Origin: Frankia sp. QA3
Lineage (GTDB): Bacteria > Actinomycetota > Actinomycetes > Frankiales > Frankiaceae
Assembly (NCBI RefSeq): GCF_000262465.1
Contig: NZ_CM001489.1
Location: 177,504-229,283, forward strand
Direction: 5' to 3'
DNA: 51,780 bases
Positions within the stretch are counted from its first letter, which is position 1. The number at the start of each line of letters is the position of its first letter. A model generated the notes under the pieces. The model did not search any database. It saw only the letters and a program-made list of their open reading frames with translations, and had not been told where the DNA came from. Below, in pieces: positions 51,356-51,780 of the stretch. The position numbers were made by a program, and so were the translations under genes.

Positions 51356-51714
51356 CGCGCGCTGACCACGAGCATCCGTCACGGGAAGGGCGCGGGCCGC
51401 CCTCCCGCGCGCCATTCCACCCCGGTCCGAAAGAAAACACCGCCGATGTGCATGGCCACCTTTTCGGAGGTTTTCCCCGCGGCCGGGCCGGCCGTTAGGC
51501 GAGATCCTGCTGACGCATTGTCCCGGCTGCCGGCGGAACGCCGCACGGGCGGCGGCGGGGTCGACTTCCGATGCGGTCGCCGACGCCGCCGAAACCTGCG
51601 GGCGCGCAGTCGCTCCGTTTCGTCAACGGCATGATTCGTGGGCGGTCTTCGTGTCGGCGGTACCGTTCGGACCGGGTGGGTCGGGCGGGCTGGTACGCGG
51701 ATGTCGCGCCCGGG
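51356..51714. other. Intergenic region
   Basis: No gene supported. It holds a hairpin at 51390-51410 and otherwise no feature I can name. Confidence 0.45.
51390..51410 (+). terminator. 7-bp hairpin after the hypothetical gene
   Basis: GCGCGGG (51390-51396) pairs with CCCGCGC (51404-51410) over seven bases, 35 bp after the stop codon. Confidence 0.5.
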
Positions 51715-51780
51715 TCAGTAGGTGCAGGTGGGGGCCTCGGGCGGGGCGGGCGGGCCGCCCTGGGCGGGGGCGGTGGCCCC
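51715..51780 (-). CDS. C-terminal end of a gene running off the window
   Basis: Twenty-one codons on the minus strand read APAQGGPPAPPEAPTCTY before a TGA at 51715-51717. Pro/Ala-rich tails ending in Cys-Thr-Tyr look like a real protein end, but the family cannot be told from this. The rest lies beyond the right edge. Confidence 0.4.
   Translation of the reverse strand, partial: GATAPAQGGPPAPPEAPTCTY

Overview
The window is very GC-rich actinobacterial DNA with strong third-position GC bias, frequent GTG starts and many 4-11 bp gene overlaps. The gene mix (GPP34 and DUF2889 proteins, luciferase-like F420/FMN oxidoreductases, NtaA/DmoA-type monooxygenases, several CaiB/BaiF CoA-transferases and crotonases) suggests a Frankia-like or related soil actinomycete; this is inferred from gene content, not from a marker gene. 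No rRNA, tRNA, CRISPR array or complete insertion sequence was seen.

Region 1 (1-8.2 kb): a GPP34 protein diverges from a fused two-domain CaiB/BaiF CoA-transferase that has a clear sigma70-type promoter. Then come a translationally coupled DUF2889 gene and small CxC protein, a TetR regulator, a luciferase-like oxidoreductase and a LysR regulator.

Region 2 (8.2-20.8 kb): the most coherent system. A 19-residue leader peptide with tandem Cys codons, of the type seen in cysteine-responsive attenuators, precedes a co-directional ten-gene run. It encodes two NtaA/SnaA/DszA-type FMN monooxygenases, a complete Dpp/Opp-type ABC importer (lipoprotein, two permeases, two ATPases), an FAD aromatic hydroxylase-like protein, a luciferase-like oxidoreductase and an alpha/beta hydrolase. 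I read it as an uncharacterised organosulfur uptake and oxidative desulfurisation operon switched on by sulfur (Cys) limitation.

Region 3 (20.8-31.7 kb): an MGT-type glycosyltransferase, a TetR regulator with a perfect 15-bp palindrome at its start, and a divergent 14-helix MFS exporter form a likely resistance or export module. They are followed by a MerR regulator, a membrane SpoIIE-type phosphatase, a PaaI-type thioesterase, a PadR regulator facing a degenerate SDR remnant, a membrane acyltransferase and a hydroxyacyl-CoA dehydrogenase-like SDR.

Region 4 (31.7-51.8 kb): an acyl-CoA catabolic district with an aldo/keto reductase, crotonases, a SnoaL-like protein, an F420-type LLM oxidoreductase, SDR, dienoyl-CoA isomerase-like protein, an APH-type kinase, acyl-CoA dehydrogenase, AMACR-like racemase and TesB thioesterase. 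It suits degradation of a branched or cyclic acid, for example a steroid side chain or terpenoid. A 15-bp operator-like repeat (GTnnACTTAGTnnAC and variants) recurs upstream of several of these genes and of the first CoA-transferase. This region is also scarred: two CoA-transferases, an epimerase, a LysR gene and several crotonases carry indels, truncations or internal deletions, one caused by an exact 26-bp tandem duplication.

A window-wide oddity is the abundance of short tandem repeats. Inside intact genes their period is a multiple of 3 (mostly 18 or 15 bp); in non-coding DNA it is 13 or 20 bp.
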